Below the pieces are notes generated by a model that worked only from the letters and a program-made list of their open reading frames with translations, made no database searches and was not told the DNA's origin. This document shows, one piece after another, positions 25,479-32,937 of a DNA stretch of 32,939 bases. Position 1 is the first letter of the stretch. Each line of letters begins with the position of its first letter. Origin of the DNA: CAZAKZ01 sp964485695 (GTDB lineage Bacteria; Planctomycetota; JAFGQW01); contig CAZAKZ010000059.1 in assembly GCA_964485695.1 (NCBI GenBank), forward strand, positions 1-32,939. Reading direction: 5' to 3'. Position numbers and translations under genes: made by a program.

Positions 25479-25499
25479 ACCACTCGCTATGCGAGTGGT
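25479..25499. repeat. Inverted repeat E, TAT loop
   Basis: Perfect 9-bp stem ACCACTCGC / GCGAGTGGT with a TAT loop, three bases after the stop of the polyferredoxin gene (minus strand). With D it could act as its 3' boundary, though no T-tract follows. Confidence 0.85.
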
Positions 25500-25502
25500 C
25501 GG

Positions 25503-26690
25503 TTATTTTCCGCTTCCACCACCGCCCCAAGGCGCGTATCCCTCGATCTTGAAAGGAGATTCACGCTCCAGATTCTGATACTCGTCGTGGTAGGGCGTGA
25601 TGAGGGCCTCCTTGATGGAATCGGGATCGGTTTTTTCGGGATCGTAAAAGATCCGGACCCGGGCAGATCCCGGTTCAGGCCAGGTCTCGAGCTTGAGATA
25701 GCCCGGTATCTCGAAGTAGTCGTCGCGGCTCAGGAAGTACCAGAGCAGGTTGGATGATCCGCGGCACGTGACGCCCTGGATTTTGAGGTCCATGGCATGG
25801 GTCACCGCCGGGGCCGCGCCGCGCTCCTTGAAAAAGGAGGGGAGTGGGAACGCGTACGAGGCGCTCACCACCACGATCATGGCCGCCAGCAGGATTCCCA
25901 CGACGGTTGCCTGGGGCCAGGGCCGTCCCACGTTGCCGGGCGGCCCCCATGACAGGCCCCCTTCATCCTTGGCGGGGCACACGGAGATGCAGGTCATGCA
26001 CGAGGTGCATCGTGCCACCTTGACCTCCTTCTTGTGGTGCACCGGGATGTTCATGGGGCAGGCTTCGCTGCACTGGCCGCAGTCGATGCAGGCGTCCTCG
26101 CTGTGCTTGATGCGCATGAGTCCGAACCGGGAGAACGGACTCATGACCGCGGCCAGGGGACAGAGCCAGCGGCAGAACGGCACCGCCGTCAGCAGTCCGC
26201 CCAGAAGGATGGCCCCCGATACCACGTAGGCCCAGATCGTGATGTCCTCGCCGTGGCGGCTGATCAGCGCGTAACACGGGTCCGCTGTCCGGAACAGGAG
26301 TTCGTCCGCATTCCAGGTCACGTAGAGGATCAGCGCCAGGATGCCGTACTTCAGCAGGGAGAGCCACCGGTCCACCTTCTGCGGAACCTGCGCGGAGCCG
26401 AGGCCCAGGAACGGGCCCAGTTTCCCGAACCATTCGGTAAGGGTGCCGATGGGACAGACGTAGCTGCAGAACGCCCGCCTCAGAAGCAATACCACCAGGA
26501 GCAGGCCGGCCAGGACGTAGAAGTTGGACACGGCCAGGGAGCAGGTCATGGTGCCCTCGGAGATGTACGTATGCAGGGCTTCCACGCCGCCGAAGGGGCA
26601 CCACCTTTCGGCGTTTCCGGCCAGGACGAAGACGCCCCCAAGGGTCAGGGCCAGGAAGCCCGCCTGGAAAGTCCTCCGGGTCGTTTGCAT
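25503..26690 (-). CDS. Polyferredoxin membrane protein (NapH/NosR-like) with HMA-like tail
   Basis: A 395-residue inner-membrane electron-transfer protein. Hydrophobic helices lie near 9-25, 56-71, 112-126, 152-170 and 261-280. Two CxxxCP motifs at membrane edges (Cys75/Cys79, Cys173/Cys177) match the NapH/NosR/RdxA layout. A ferredoxin domain carries two full 4Fe-4S sets (Cys201, 204, 207, 211 and Cys228, 231, 234, 238). After the last helix, residues about 298-365 look like a heavy-metal-associated (HMA) fold (MDLKIQGVTCRGSSNLLWYF, then VRIFYDPEKTDPDSIKEAL), but the metal-binding CxxC is reduced to a single Cys309. It follows the TPR gene by 15 nt on the same strand, so both form an operon. 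It probably passes electrons between the quinone pool or ferredoxin and a periplasmic partner; the partner is unknown. Confidence 0.85.
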   Translation of the reverse strand: MQTTRRTFQAGFLALTLGGVFVLAGNAERWCPFGGVEALHTYISEGTMTCSLAVSNFYVLAGLLLVVLLLRRAFCSYVCPIGTLTEWFGKLGPFLGLGSAQVPQKVDRWLSLLKYGILALILYVTWNADELLFRTADPCYALISRHGEDITIWAYVVSGAILLGGLLTAVPFCRWLCPLAAVMSPFSRFGLMRIKHSEDACIDCGQCSEACPMNIPVHHKKEVKVARCTSCMTCISVCPAKDEGGLSWGPPGNVGRPWPQATVVGILLAAMIVVVSASYAFPLPSFFKERGAAPAVTHAMDLKIQGVTCRGSSNLLWYFLSRDDYFEIPGYLKLETWPEPGSARVRIFYDPEKTDPDSIKEALITPYHDEYQNLERESPFKIEGYAPWGGGGSGK

Positions 26691-26705
26691 GGGATCGAGA
26701 CGGCC

Positions 26706-27569
26706 CTACTTTTTCTTGCTCCCCGAGCAGGCCCCCCGTTTGGGGCACGAGCCGCAACTCGATCCGCTGCTGCAGGCCGATTCCTTGACCTTGGACTTCG
26801 TCTCGAGGACCTTGGCCAGATTCGCCGAGGCGGGCAGGGACTGGAAGTCGGCGGTGTTCTTGACGAAATCCTTGAAGGAATCGAGGCCCTTCGGCGAGGT
26901 GGATTCCAGGGCGGTGGTCAAGGTGGCCATGCCGCCTTTCAGGTTGCCGCACAGCACCTGCAGGCGGGCCACGTCGTAGAGGAACCGGGGACTGGCCCCG
27001 TCGGGAACGTTCACCTTCTCGAGCAGGGCCGAGGCCTCATCGACCTTTTTCAGCCGTCCGAGACCGACACCGAGGAGCACTTTCGTGTGCATGCTCATTT
27101 TGTCCCCGTTCAGGCTCCGCAGCACCCGGACGGCCGCCTCGTTCTTGCCCAGGATCAGCTGGGCGTCCGCCAGGAGAGTGGCCGACGCCGGGGACTTTTT
27201 CCTCTCGTGCATCTTCTGTGCGAGGGCCAGGAGTTCCGGGTAGAGGCGATGGCTGTAGTAGTAATTCCTGAGCGTCACGGCCATCTTCTGCCACTTCTTC
27301 GGATCCTCCTGTTTGGAGATGGCGGTGCGTAGCTTCATCACCTTGCGCAGAAGCATGAACTGCTGCCGGTATTTGACGGTATCACCGTCGGCCCGGGCGG
27401 CCTCACCGTATGCTTTCAGCGCTCCGTCGAAATCCCCCTTCTTCAGGAGCTCGGCACCCCTGGCGAAGATCTTGGCCGCCTCCTCGCCGTCGGGGCCTGC
27501 AGAGAGGACAGCGGGGATGATCAGGATGAGGCAGAATACGAATCCGATCACGGTGGCATGCCGTTTCAT
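26706..27569 (-). CDS. Exported TPR protein with four-cysteine tail
   Basis: A 287-residue protein with a signal peptide or N-terminal anchor (VIGFVFCLILIIPAVLSAG), then TPR-like helical hairpins starting AAKIFARGAELLKKGDFDGALKAYGEAARADG and continuing to about residue 245. It ends in a short Ser/Gly tail with cysteines at 266, 272, 275 and 281, spaced C-x5-C-x2-C-x5-C and followed by lysines. The symmetrical spacing suggests a bound metal, a cluster, or redox disulfides. GAGGAG lies 7 nt before the ATG. It is first gene of a two-gene unit with the polyferredoxin membrane protein, so it may be the periplasmic partner or a scaffold for it. I do not recognise a named family. Confidence 0.75.
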   Translation of the reverse strand: MKRHATVIGFVFCLILIIPAVLSAGPDGEEAAKIFARGAELLKKGDFDGALKAYGEAARADGDTVKYRQQFMLLRKVMKLRTAISKQEDPKKWQKMAVTLRNYYYSHRLYPELLALAQKMHERKKSPASATLLADAQLILGKNEAAVRVLRSLNGDKMSMHTKVLLGVGLGRLKKVDEASALLEKVNVPDGASPRFLYDVARLQVLCGNLKGGMATLTTALESTSPKGLDSFKDFVKNTADFQSLPASANLAKVLETKSKVKESACSSGSSCGSCPKRGACSGSKKK

Positions 27570-27687
27570 GGCTAGACTCCTCGAAGGTGTTGAGCGGTGT
27601 TTGTTCCGGGCTTTCTAAAAAGATAGGCGAAATCCGCCCAGGATTGTCCTGAAAAAATGGGACGTAGCCTGAAAAATTCAGAGTGGT

Positions 27688-29010
27688 CTACTTCTTCTCT
27701 GTGTGCTCCCTGCAGACGATGTTCATGGTTTCGAGCTCGGCGAGGACGGGCTCGTAGATGTCCGGGTGGACCGGAGCAAGGACGCCTCTCCGATCGATCC
27801 TGCCCTCGAGGATGAGCCGGGTGCCGATGGCAGCCGGGAGGCTGACTGTGCGGGCCATGGAAGAGTCGCCGCCCGGGATGCCGTAGTCGACCATGGTGGA
27901 GGTAATGGCCTCCTCATGGTCCGGGAACTCTGCAGTGAACTGGTGGTGGAGAACCAACATGTCCCGCTCCTCGGGGGCGTAGCTCATCCTGTCCAGCATC
28001 ACGGCCACCATCACATCCATGATGCTCGTCGCCTCGGGCAGGGGCTCGTCGCTGAAGAGGCCGAGCCATTCAAACCGCCGCATCGGTTCGGAGTCACGGT
28101 CCAGGCCGAGCTTTTCTGCCACGGCTGCAGCTACGTCGCCCGTGTCCGACGCCTTCGGAATCCGAAGGGCCATGAGGGACTTGAAGGTCTTTCCGGCCAG
28201 GTCCGTCCGCTCCGAGTCGTCGAGAAGGCCCAGATCGACCACCGCCTTCAGGGTGTCGCACCATCCAGGGTAGCGCAGCGTACCCCGGAACATGTCCGGG
28301 ATCCCCTCGAGACCGTAGAGGTCGATGTAGCCGAGGCAATCCCGGTTGGTATACCCTTCGAAGTCACCGGCGTCCGGAACCGATACCGTTTCGTAGTGGG
28401 AGAACAGCGCTTTCCCGGGAATGTCCACGACCTTGCCGTCACGAAGATAGCGGCCGTCGTTCAGGCCGGCCATGAGCACTCCGCGGGGGCTCCAGGAGAA
28501 CTTGTAGCCCCAGGGATTGGTGTTGGCCTCGGGCGCGGGGAGGCCTCCGCAGTAGGAGGAGAAGGCCGTCACCTTGCCACCACGTTTCTCGGCGTCGTGG
28601 ATCACCCGCATGGCCGACATGTGGTCGATGCCCGGGTCCACGCCGATCTCGTTCAGGAGCGTGATGCCGGCTTCCCTGGCGGGAGCGTTCAGGGCCTTCA
28701 TGGCCTCGCTGATGTAAGAGGTGGTGACCATGTGCTTGCGGTGCCGGATGCAGAGCTCGGCCACGCGGACGTGGTATGTATACGGGAGCAGGCTGATCGT
28801 CAGGTCGTGGTCTGCGACCATGGCGGAAAGGGCGTCCGCGTCGTCCGCGAGGAGCTGGACGGCCTTGCCCCGGGCGTGGCCCTGCACCAGGGCTTCGGCC
28901 TTGGACACGGTTCGGGTGGAAATCGTCAGGTAGTTGTCCGGTTGTTCGAGCAGGTAATTCACCAGCGGGCGGGTTACAAGGCCTGCACCGAGCAGCAAAA
29001 CGCGCGCCAT
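27688..29010 (-). CDS. Saccharopine dehydrogenase family protein (LYS9-like)
   Basis: A 440-residue NAD(P)-dependent enzyme of the saccharopine dehydrogenase/reductase group, which interconverts saccharopine with glutamate plus aminoadipate semialdehyde (lysine breakdown or synthesis) or catalyses related carboxy-amine condensations. N-terminal Rossmann loop: VLLLGAGLVTRPLVNYLL. Catalytic domain: LNEIGVDPGIDHMSAM, SYCGGLPAPEANTNPWGYKF and SWSPRGVLMAGLN, strings typical of eukaryotic LYS9 and LKR/SDH and their bacterial relatives. GGAG precedes the ATG at good spacing. It lies 157 nt after the peptide transporter gene on the same strand. Lysine catabolism is the likeliest role, but no lysine-ketoglutarate reductase or aminoadipate semialdehyde dehydrogenase is in the window. 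Confidence 0.85.
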   Translation of the reverse strand: MARVLLLGAGLVTRPLVNYLLEQPDNYLTISTRTVSKAEALVQGHARGKAVQLLADDADALSAMVADHDLTISLLPYTYHVRVAELCIRHRKHMVTTSYISEAMKALNAPAREAGITLLNEIGVDPGIDHMSAMRVIHDAEKRGGKVTAFSSYCGGLPAPEANTNPWGYKFSWSPRGVLMAGLNDGRYLRDGKVVDIPGKALFSHYETVSVPDAGDFEGYTNRDCLGYIDLYGLEGIPDMFRGTLRYPGWCDTLKAVVDLGLLDDSERTDLAGKTFKSLMALRIPKASDTGDVAAAVAEKLGLDRDSEPMRRFEWLGLFSDEPLPEATSIMDVMVAVMLDRMSYAPEERDMLVLHHQFTAEFPDHEEAITSTMVDYGIPGGDSSMARTVSLPAAIGTRLILEGRIDRRGVLAPVHPDIYEPVLAELETMNIVCREHTEKK

Positions 29011-29167
29011 TTTTTACTCCATTTTCAGCTGAAATTCCGGGCTCCGGAGCCTCCGTTTTTCTCGGACACGAGTGTTGATTCTGTATGAATAGAGGATCGT
29101 TCAATGCCAATCAAGCTGTATCCGGCGTACACTTTTCCAAGTTTTCGTCTGTTCGTGCTGGATTTCT

Positions 29168-30916
29168 TCAGCCGGATCCGGCCGCGGGCTGCTGCCGGCG
29201 GATAATCAGGCGATCGTAGAGGAACAGGGCGGCCGCGGTGAAGAGGCCGATGGCCCCGAAGATGAGCCACATGGTGTGGGGGTCGTTCACGCCGGTTTTC
29301 CCGAAATGGCCGTACATCTGTCCGGACATGATGCCCCCGAACAGGTTGCCCAGCGCCCCGGAGACGAAGTAGTAGCCCATGTACATGGCCTGCTTGTCGG
29401 GTGGTGCAATGCGGGACACGTATTCTTGACTCTTGGGGCTCGCCATCATCTCTCCGAAGGAGAAGATGGATACGGCCAGCACCACGATCCAGCCCGAGGT
29501 GCCGATGGCCAGAAGTCCCAGGCCTATGCCTATGAGGACGATGCCCGACGCCATGGTGTTGAAGGGCTTCCACCGGGCGATGAGATAGGAGACGAGCACG
29601 ACGAAGAGGATGATGAGGCCGGCATCGATGTTGACCAGGTATTCCGGTTTGATCTGTCTCCCACTGGCCATGGTTTCCCGGAGAGATCCCTCCCAGCCCG
29701 CCAGCCCGAATGTGCTGCAGACGTCCGCCAGCCATGCGAGGATGTCGTGGGTATTCGTGTAGTCCTGGATATAGAGGGGCAGGGTGACGAAGAGCTGGTA
29801 GAACTCGGTCCAGAGGCCGGCCAGGAGCAGGAGGTAGATCACGAAGCGCCAGTTTCCGATCCGGGCGGGGGCCCAGAGGCCGGTGCCCGGTTTACTGTCC
29901 CTGGTGCGCAGGTAGATGTCCAGGAGCAGGTTGCTCACGAGCAGGACGCCGGTCAGGAGGCCGAACTCACCCCACGTGATCCACTTACCACCTGCCAGCA
30001 TGAGGATGACGAGGGTGCCGAGGGAAACGGTGAAAAATGTGGGATTGCCCAGCACCTCGACGATATCGCTCCCGGACTTGCGCAGAAGAAGGCGCACGTC
30101 TTCGGGAACGATCCGGACCAGGAGGAGGATGAGTATCGTGGCGAGGAACAGGCCGAGGAGGGCGATGGCCGCGGCTTGCCAGTCCAGGAGGAGGCCGGCC
30201 GCGACGAAGCTCGGGACCAGGCGAAGTGCGGCCGCCGTGAACTGGCCGGATCGAGACCGCGTCCCGGCGCCTTTCCCGGCCGAGAAGATCTCCCGCGCCT
30301 TCTTCAGCGCCGCCTCGAGGGCCTGGGCCCGGCCTTTCGGTTCCCGGTAGAAGATGAGGAGAAGGAAAAAGTTGCAGGCGATCCAGAGCGTGCTCATCTT
30401 GAACACCCACGGCCAGCCGAGGTCATCTCGTACGATGCCGGCGACGATGGGGCCGAAGAAGCCGCCTATGTTCACCATCATGTAAAAGATGCCGAAACCG
30501 AGGGCCTTGGTCTTCTCGGTGGTCACGTGGCTGACGGTTCCGACCACAATCGGCTTGAAGAGGGCCGCGCCCACCGCCACTAGAAGAAAGATGAAGAAGA
30601 AGTCCCAGAATCCGGTGGCCAGACCCAACAGGTAATAGCCCGGGGTCATGATCAGGTAGGCGACGAGGAAGGTCCTCTTGTAGCCGAACTTGTCGCCCAG
30701 GGCACCGGTCACCACAGGGAAGAGGTAGAGGAGAAACGGAACGACTCCCTGGATGATGCCTCGCTTCACGTCGGGGAGGCCGAGGCCTCCCTCGTCCACC
30801 GGTGTCCTGAGGTAGAGCGAGGAGACCACGAAGAAGCCGTACCACGCCATGCGTTCGAAGATCTCCATGGAATTGGCGACCCAGAACGCCAGCGGGAATT
30901 TGCCGAGTACTTTCAT
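29168..30916 (-). CDS. POT/PTR2 family proton-coupled peptide transporter
   Basis: A 582-residue major-facilitator protein with about 14 membrane helices that takes up di- and tripeptides with protons. Helix 1 carries the POT signature EIFERMAWYG (ExxER), needed for proton coupling; helix 5 has FGIFYMMVNIGGFFGP, the PTR2 signature FYxxINxG with Val in place of Ile. MFS loop 2-3 is GALGDKFGYKRTFL. A charged loop in the middle (about 198-225, KGRAQALEAALKKAREIFSA) separates the two bundles. The ATG has a weak ribosome site. It is the first gene of a possible unit with the saccharopine dehydrogenase-like gene, which would link peptide import to amino-acid use. Confidence 0.9.
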   Translation of the reverse strand: MKVLGKFPLAFWVANSMEIFERMAWYGFFVVSSLYLRTPVDEGGLGLPDVKRGIIQGVVPFLLYLFPVVTGALGDKFGYKRTFLVAYLIMTPGYYLLGLATGFWDFFFIFLLVAVGAALFKPIVVGTVSHVTTEKTKALGFGIFYMMVNIGGFFGPIVAGIVRDDLGWPWVFKMSTLWIACNFFLLLIFYREPKGRAQALEAALKKAREIFSAGKGAGTRSRSGQFTAAALRLVPSFVAAGLLLDWQAAAIALLGLFLATILILLLVRIVPEDVRLLLRKSGSDIVEVLGNPTFFTVSLGTLVILMLAGGKWITWGEFGLLTGVLLVSNLLLDIYLRTRDSKPGTGLWAPARIGNWRFVIYLLLLAGLWTEFYQLFVTLPLYIQDYTNTHDILAWLADVCSTFGLAGWEGSLRETMASGRQIKPEYLVNIDAGLIILFVVLVSYLIARWKPFNTMASGIVLIGIGLGLLAIGTSGWIVVLAVSIFSFGEMMASPKSQEYVSRIAPPDKQAMYMGYYFVSGALGNLFGGIMSGQMYGHFGKTGVNDPHTMWLIFGAIGLFTAAALFLYDRLIIRRQQPAAGSG

Positions 30917-31077
30917 GGTTCAGCAGCCTATACGACAAGTTTTGGAAGACCATGGTAGAACCGATTTCGCCGGTGCCAATGGGCTGGTCCGAGAAAATGG
31001 AGAAATTCAAATGCGGCGGAGCAGGTGTGGGGATCCCGGTGATTTTCGTTTCTGGTCGCTTTCCAGCGGTCCCTTGC

Positions 31078-31120
31078 ATTCCTGCCGGGTCAGGAATACC
31101 ATGAATGAAGAGAGTATTCC
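31078..31120 (+). repeat. Two competing inverted repeats upstream of the secreted protein gene
   Basis: ATTCCTG...CAGGAAT (6-base loop, 31078-31097) overlaps GGAATAC...GTATTCC (14-base loop, 31093-31120), so the middle segment can pair with either side. It lies about 60-100 bases before the start codon and could be a regulator site or a switching leader. Confidence 0.5.
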
Positions 31121-31161
31121 CGATTGTAGAATATGCTTCTCTATATCACTGTACCTACGAC

Positions 31162-31167
31162 AGGAGG
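31162..31167 (+). promoter_or_regulatory. Ribosome binding site fixing the secreted protein start
   Basis: AGGAGG lies 9 nt before the ATG at 31177, which begins a normal signal peptide. An in-frame ATG at 31105 would add 24 residues and hide the signal peptide. Confidence 0.75.
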
Positions 31168-31176
31168 GTAATCGAA

Positions 31177-32157
31177 ATGCGAAGGATCGTACTCTTTCTG
31201 CTCCTGGCCGGCCTCGTCGGAGGCGCCGCCTCCGCCCAGATCTGGATGGACGCCTTCAACTATCCCAACGGAACAAACCTGGGCTCCTGGAAGGAACTCA
31301 CCGGCGACTGGAAGGCAACCAACAACCTGGCCGAGGCCGAGGTGAAGTTCTCCTGGCAATACCTCGTCCAGCCGAACCGGGTATACAAGGATTGCGTGGC
31401 CCAGGTCCTGGTCATGCACAACAACGGAGCCAACCACACCCTGCAGTTCGGAGGCATAGCCCTCCGGTGCCCCAGTAGCGGTACCAATGTCATGGTGAAG
31501 GTCCAGAACAACAACTACTCCGTCAACCAGACCAAGTTCGACTGCATCTGGCTCTATGAGCATCCGGGGGGCTCGACAAACTCGCTCAATCTGACGCCGT
31601 TTGCCAAGGCCCAGGTCAGGCTCATCGTCCTCGACCAGAAGGCCATTGCCCAGGTGGACTCGGACCTGGACGGGATCTGGAACTACCAGGTCACCCGGAC
31701 TCTGACCAGCGCCCCTCAGCCCGGGCCGGTGGGAATCGACGGCTTCGGTGGGGTTCACGTGGACGACTTCATCCTCTTTGACGGCGTGATCGTGGACAAA
31801 CCCGGAAACCCGAAGCCGACACCCGGCTCCGGCCTCCTGTTTGACCTGCGCGGCACGCCCAGCAAGTTCTACCAGGCCGCGAGTTCCCTGGGGAACACCG
31901 GCATTCCACTCTTCGACGGCCGGGTGATCCCACTGTCCGCGGACAACCTCTTCTTACTCAGCGTTACCAATGTCGCCCCGTTCATTTTCGCGAACTACAG
32001 CGGACTGCTCGACCCCAGCGGCAACGGATTCGTCAAGGTGAACCTGCCCGCAATTCCGGCCCTGGTCGGTGTCACTTTTTACACGGCCTTCGTCACCTAT
32101 GACGCGACCGGCGTGGTGAACATCAGCAACGATCACCAGGTGACCATCATTTCGTGA
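31177..32157 (+). CDS. Secreted protein: jelly-roll-like domain plus C-terminal beta module
   Basis: A 326-residue exported protein of unknown function. A signal peptide (IVLFLLLAGLVGGAASA) is followed, from about 21 to 215, by a domain with the pattern of ConA-like/laminin-G jelly rolls: DAFNYPNGTNLGSWKELTG at the start and GGVHVDDFILFDGVI at the end. A Pro-rich linker (GNPKPTPGSG) leads to a C-terminal module of about 95 residues with FDGRVIPLSADNLFLLS, FANYSGLLDPSGNGFVKVNL and LVGVTFYTAFVTYD. I recall this module at the end of many planctomycete surface proteins; it may be a sorting or attachment domain. A good terminator follows. Residues and composition (Asn, Thr, Gly, few Cys) fit an extracellular protein, probably binding carbohydrate. 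Confidence 0.75.
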   Translation: MRRIVLFLLLAGLVGGAASAQIWMDAFNYPNGTNLGSWKELTGDWKATNNLAEAEVKFSWQYLVQPNRVYKDCVAQVLVMHNNGANHTLQFGGIALRCPSSGTNVMVKVQNNNYSVNQTKFDCIWLYEHPGGSTNSLNLTPFAKAQVRLIVLDQKAIAQVDSDLDGIWNYQVTRTLTSAPQPGPVGIDGFGGVHVDDFILFDGVIVDKPGNPKPTPGSGLLFDLRGTPSKFYQAASSLGNTGIPLFDGRVIPLSADNLFLLSVTNVAPFIFANYSGLLDPSGNGFVKVNLPAIPALVGVTFYTAFVTYDATGVVNISNDHQVTIIS

Positions 32158-32175
32158 TTTGACCGAACCCTATTC

Positions 32176-32209
32176 GGCCTTCCTCTCCCGTCCGGGGGGA
32201 AGGCCTTTT
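32176..32209 (+). terminator. Rho-independent terminator after the secreted protein gene
   Basis: A stem of about 12 bp (GGCCTTCC arm with its inverse GGAAGGCC, extended by wobble pairs) and a 6-base loop, followed by TTTT, 19 nt after the stop codon. Confidence 0.82.
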
Positions 32210-32390
32210 CCATGTACGAACTGGAATTCAGGATTTCTTTCCCGCGGGGCCGCGTCGTGACGCTTACCGTGGCAGGAGCGGAGGGGAGGAGGACGAACGA
32301 ATTATCGAGGCTTTGAAAAAAAAAATTGAGAATTCGGATTGGATCCGCGAGGGAGGCGCCATTCATGAGGATGGACAAACCTTTCTCGAA

Positions 32391-32395
32391 AGGAG
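32391..32395 (+). promoter_or_regulatory. Ribosome binding site of the small zinc-ribbon gene
   Basis: AGGAG sits 7 nt before the ATG at 32403 and supports that start over a TTG 90 bases upstream. Confidence 0.6.
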
Positions 32396-32402
32396 CCCGA
32401 CC

Positions 32403-32570
32403 ATGGCACCCTACATGGAAATACAAGCACTGTGGGCCGAGAAGGCAAGAAACCGGATCTATGAGAATCGCTACTGCTCCAGGTGTCAGCGGACGGAGAA
32501 GTTTCACAAAGCCGTTGACATGACCTGCCTCACCTGCGGTAAGAAACTGCAGTGCCGGAGGCCGGATTGA
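32403..32570 (+). CDS. Small zinc-ribbon-like protein
   Basis: A 55-residue protein. A helical, aromatic N-terminus (MEIQALWAEKARNRIYENRY) is followed by Cys25-x2-Cys28, 13 residues, Cys42-x2-Cys45 and one more Cys51: the CX2C-X13-CX2C layout of a zinc ribbon, with a GKK turn after the second pair. A proper ribosome site supports it. Longer readings are possible from a TTG at 32313 but would start with a poly-lysine segment encoded by an A-run. It is too short to assign a role; small ribbons often bind nucleic acid or act as folding or ribosome accessories. No obvious operon partner. Confidence 0.6.
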   Translation: MAPYMEIQALWAEKARNRIYENRYCSRCQRTEKFHKAVDMTCLTCGKKLQCRRPD

Positions 32571-32639
32571 ACCGGACAGCCTTCCATGCCCGCAATTCTG
32601 TATAGATTTGAGCGTCTCCCCTGACACGCTCGCCCCCTT

Positions 32640-32671
32640 ACGGCCGTCCTCCGATTCCGGGGGGCGGCCGT
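32640..32671. terminator. GC-rich hairpin between convergent genes
   Basis: A 13-bp stem (ACGGCCG and its inverse, extended inward with wobble pairs) around GATTCC, between the zinc-ribbon gene and the convergent gene at the right edge. There is no T-run on either side, so it is a possible but untypical shared terminator. Confidence 0.5.
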
Positions 32672-32694
32672 TCACCATTCTCAGCCCAGGCCCC

Positions 32695-32937
32695 CTAGTC
32701 CAGCTCGAAGGCTCCCAGTAGAAATGCCGCCCCGAGGACGGCCATGAGGAAGCCACTCACGACAAAACCGTTCATGAGGATCTTCCGGGTCCGGGGATCT
32801 TCCACCTTCGGACAGATCAAAAGGTAACCCACGAGCAGGTCGAGGACGCCTGCGGCTACCATCGCGATACCGAGGATAAGGTGGGTCTGGGGTATCCATT
32901 TAACCGGACCGGTGGTAAGCTGAGTCGATGGATCACC
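32695..32937 (-). CDS. Small membrane protein, start beyond the right edge
   Basis: The last 80 residues of a minus-strand gene whose frame stays open to the window edge; no start codon fits in the window. Two hydrophobic helices are clear, THLILGIAMVAAGVLDLLVG and MNGFVVSGFLMAVLGAAFLL, joined by a short polar loop ICPKVEDPRTRK that should face the cytoplasm or periplasm, and the chain ends GAFELD. The alternation of helix and charged loop, and a stop right after, make this the coding frame. The competing ATG-started frame on the same strand (from 32899) is Arg/Pro-rich and looks like a shadow. No family recognised. Confidence 0.6.
   Translation of the reverse strand, partial: GDPSTQLTTGPVKWIPQTHLILGIAMVAAGVLDLLVGYLLICPKVEDPRTRKILMNGFVVSGFLMAVLGAAFLLGAFELD

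Larger units (their letters stand above)
25178..25502. other. Non-coding hairpin cluster (five inverted repeats)
   Basis: A 325-base gap upstream of the Crp/Fnr start contains five strong hairpins within about 250 bases and no coding sequence. Two of them share the same build: an 8-9 bp stem with CCAC...GTGG ends and a TAT loop. The whole could be a small non-autonomous element, for example a relic of an IS200/IS605-type transposon whose ends are hairpins. It could also be a structured RNA region between two co-directional genes. No transposase is present. Confidence 0.55.

Noticed and set aside
25178..25502. CRISPR array
   Set aside because: The repeats are inverted, differ in sequence and spacing, and no direct repeat/spacer pattern exists; no cas genes are near.
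27651..27687. Possible FNR-type operator or terminator between the saccharopine dehydrogenase and TPR genes
   Set aside because: Only a 5-bp CTGAA/TTCAG hairpin and short A-runs are present; no TTGAT-N4-ATCAA-like site could be found.
32326..32523. Plus-strand frame overlapping the zinc-ribbon gene
   Set aside because: No ribosome site and no motif, while the overlapping frame has paired cysteines and a good ribosome site.
32133..32756. Minus-strand open frame of about 200 codons across the terminator and zinc-ribbon gene
   Set aside because: It runs through a clear terminator and has no recognisable domain or start signal.
32681..32899. ATG-started minus-strand frame of 72 codons at the right edge
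   Set aside because: Arg/Pro/Gly-rich translation; the neighbouring frame on the same strand encodes two clean membrane helices and is open to the edge.
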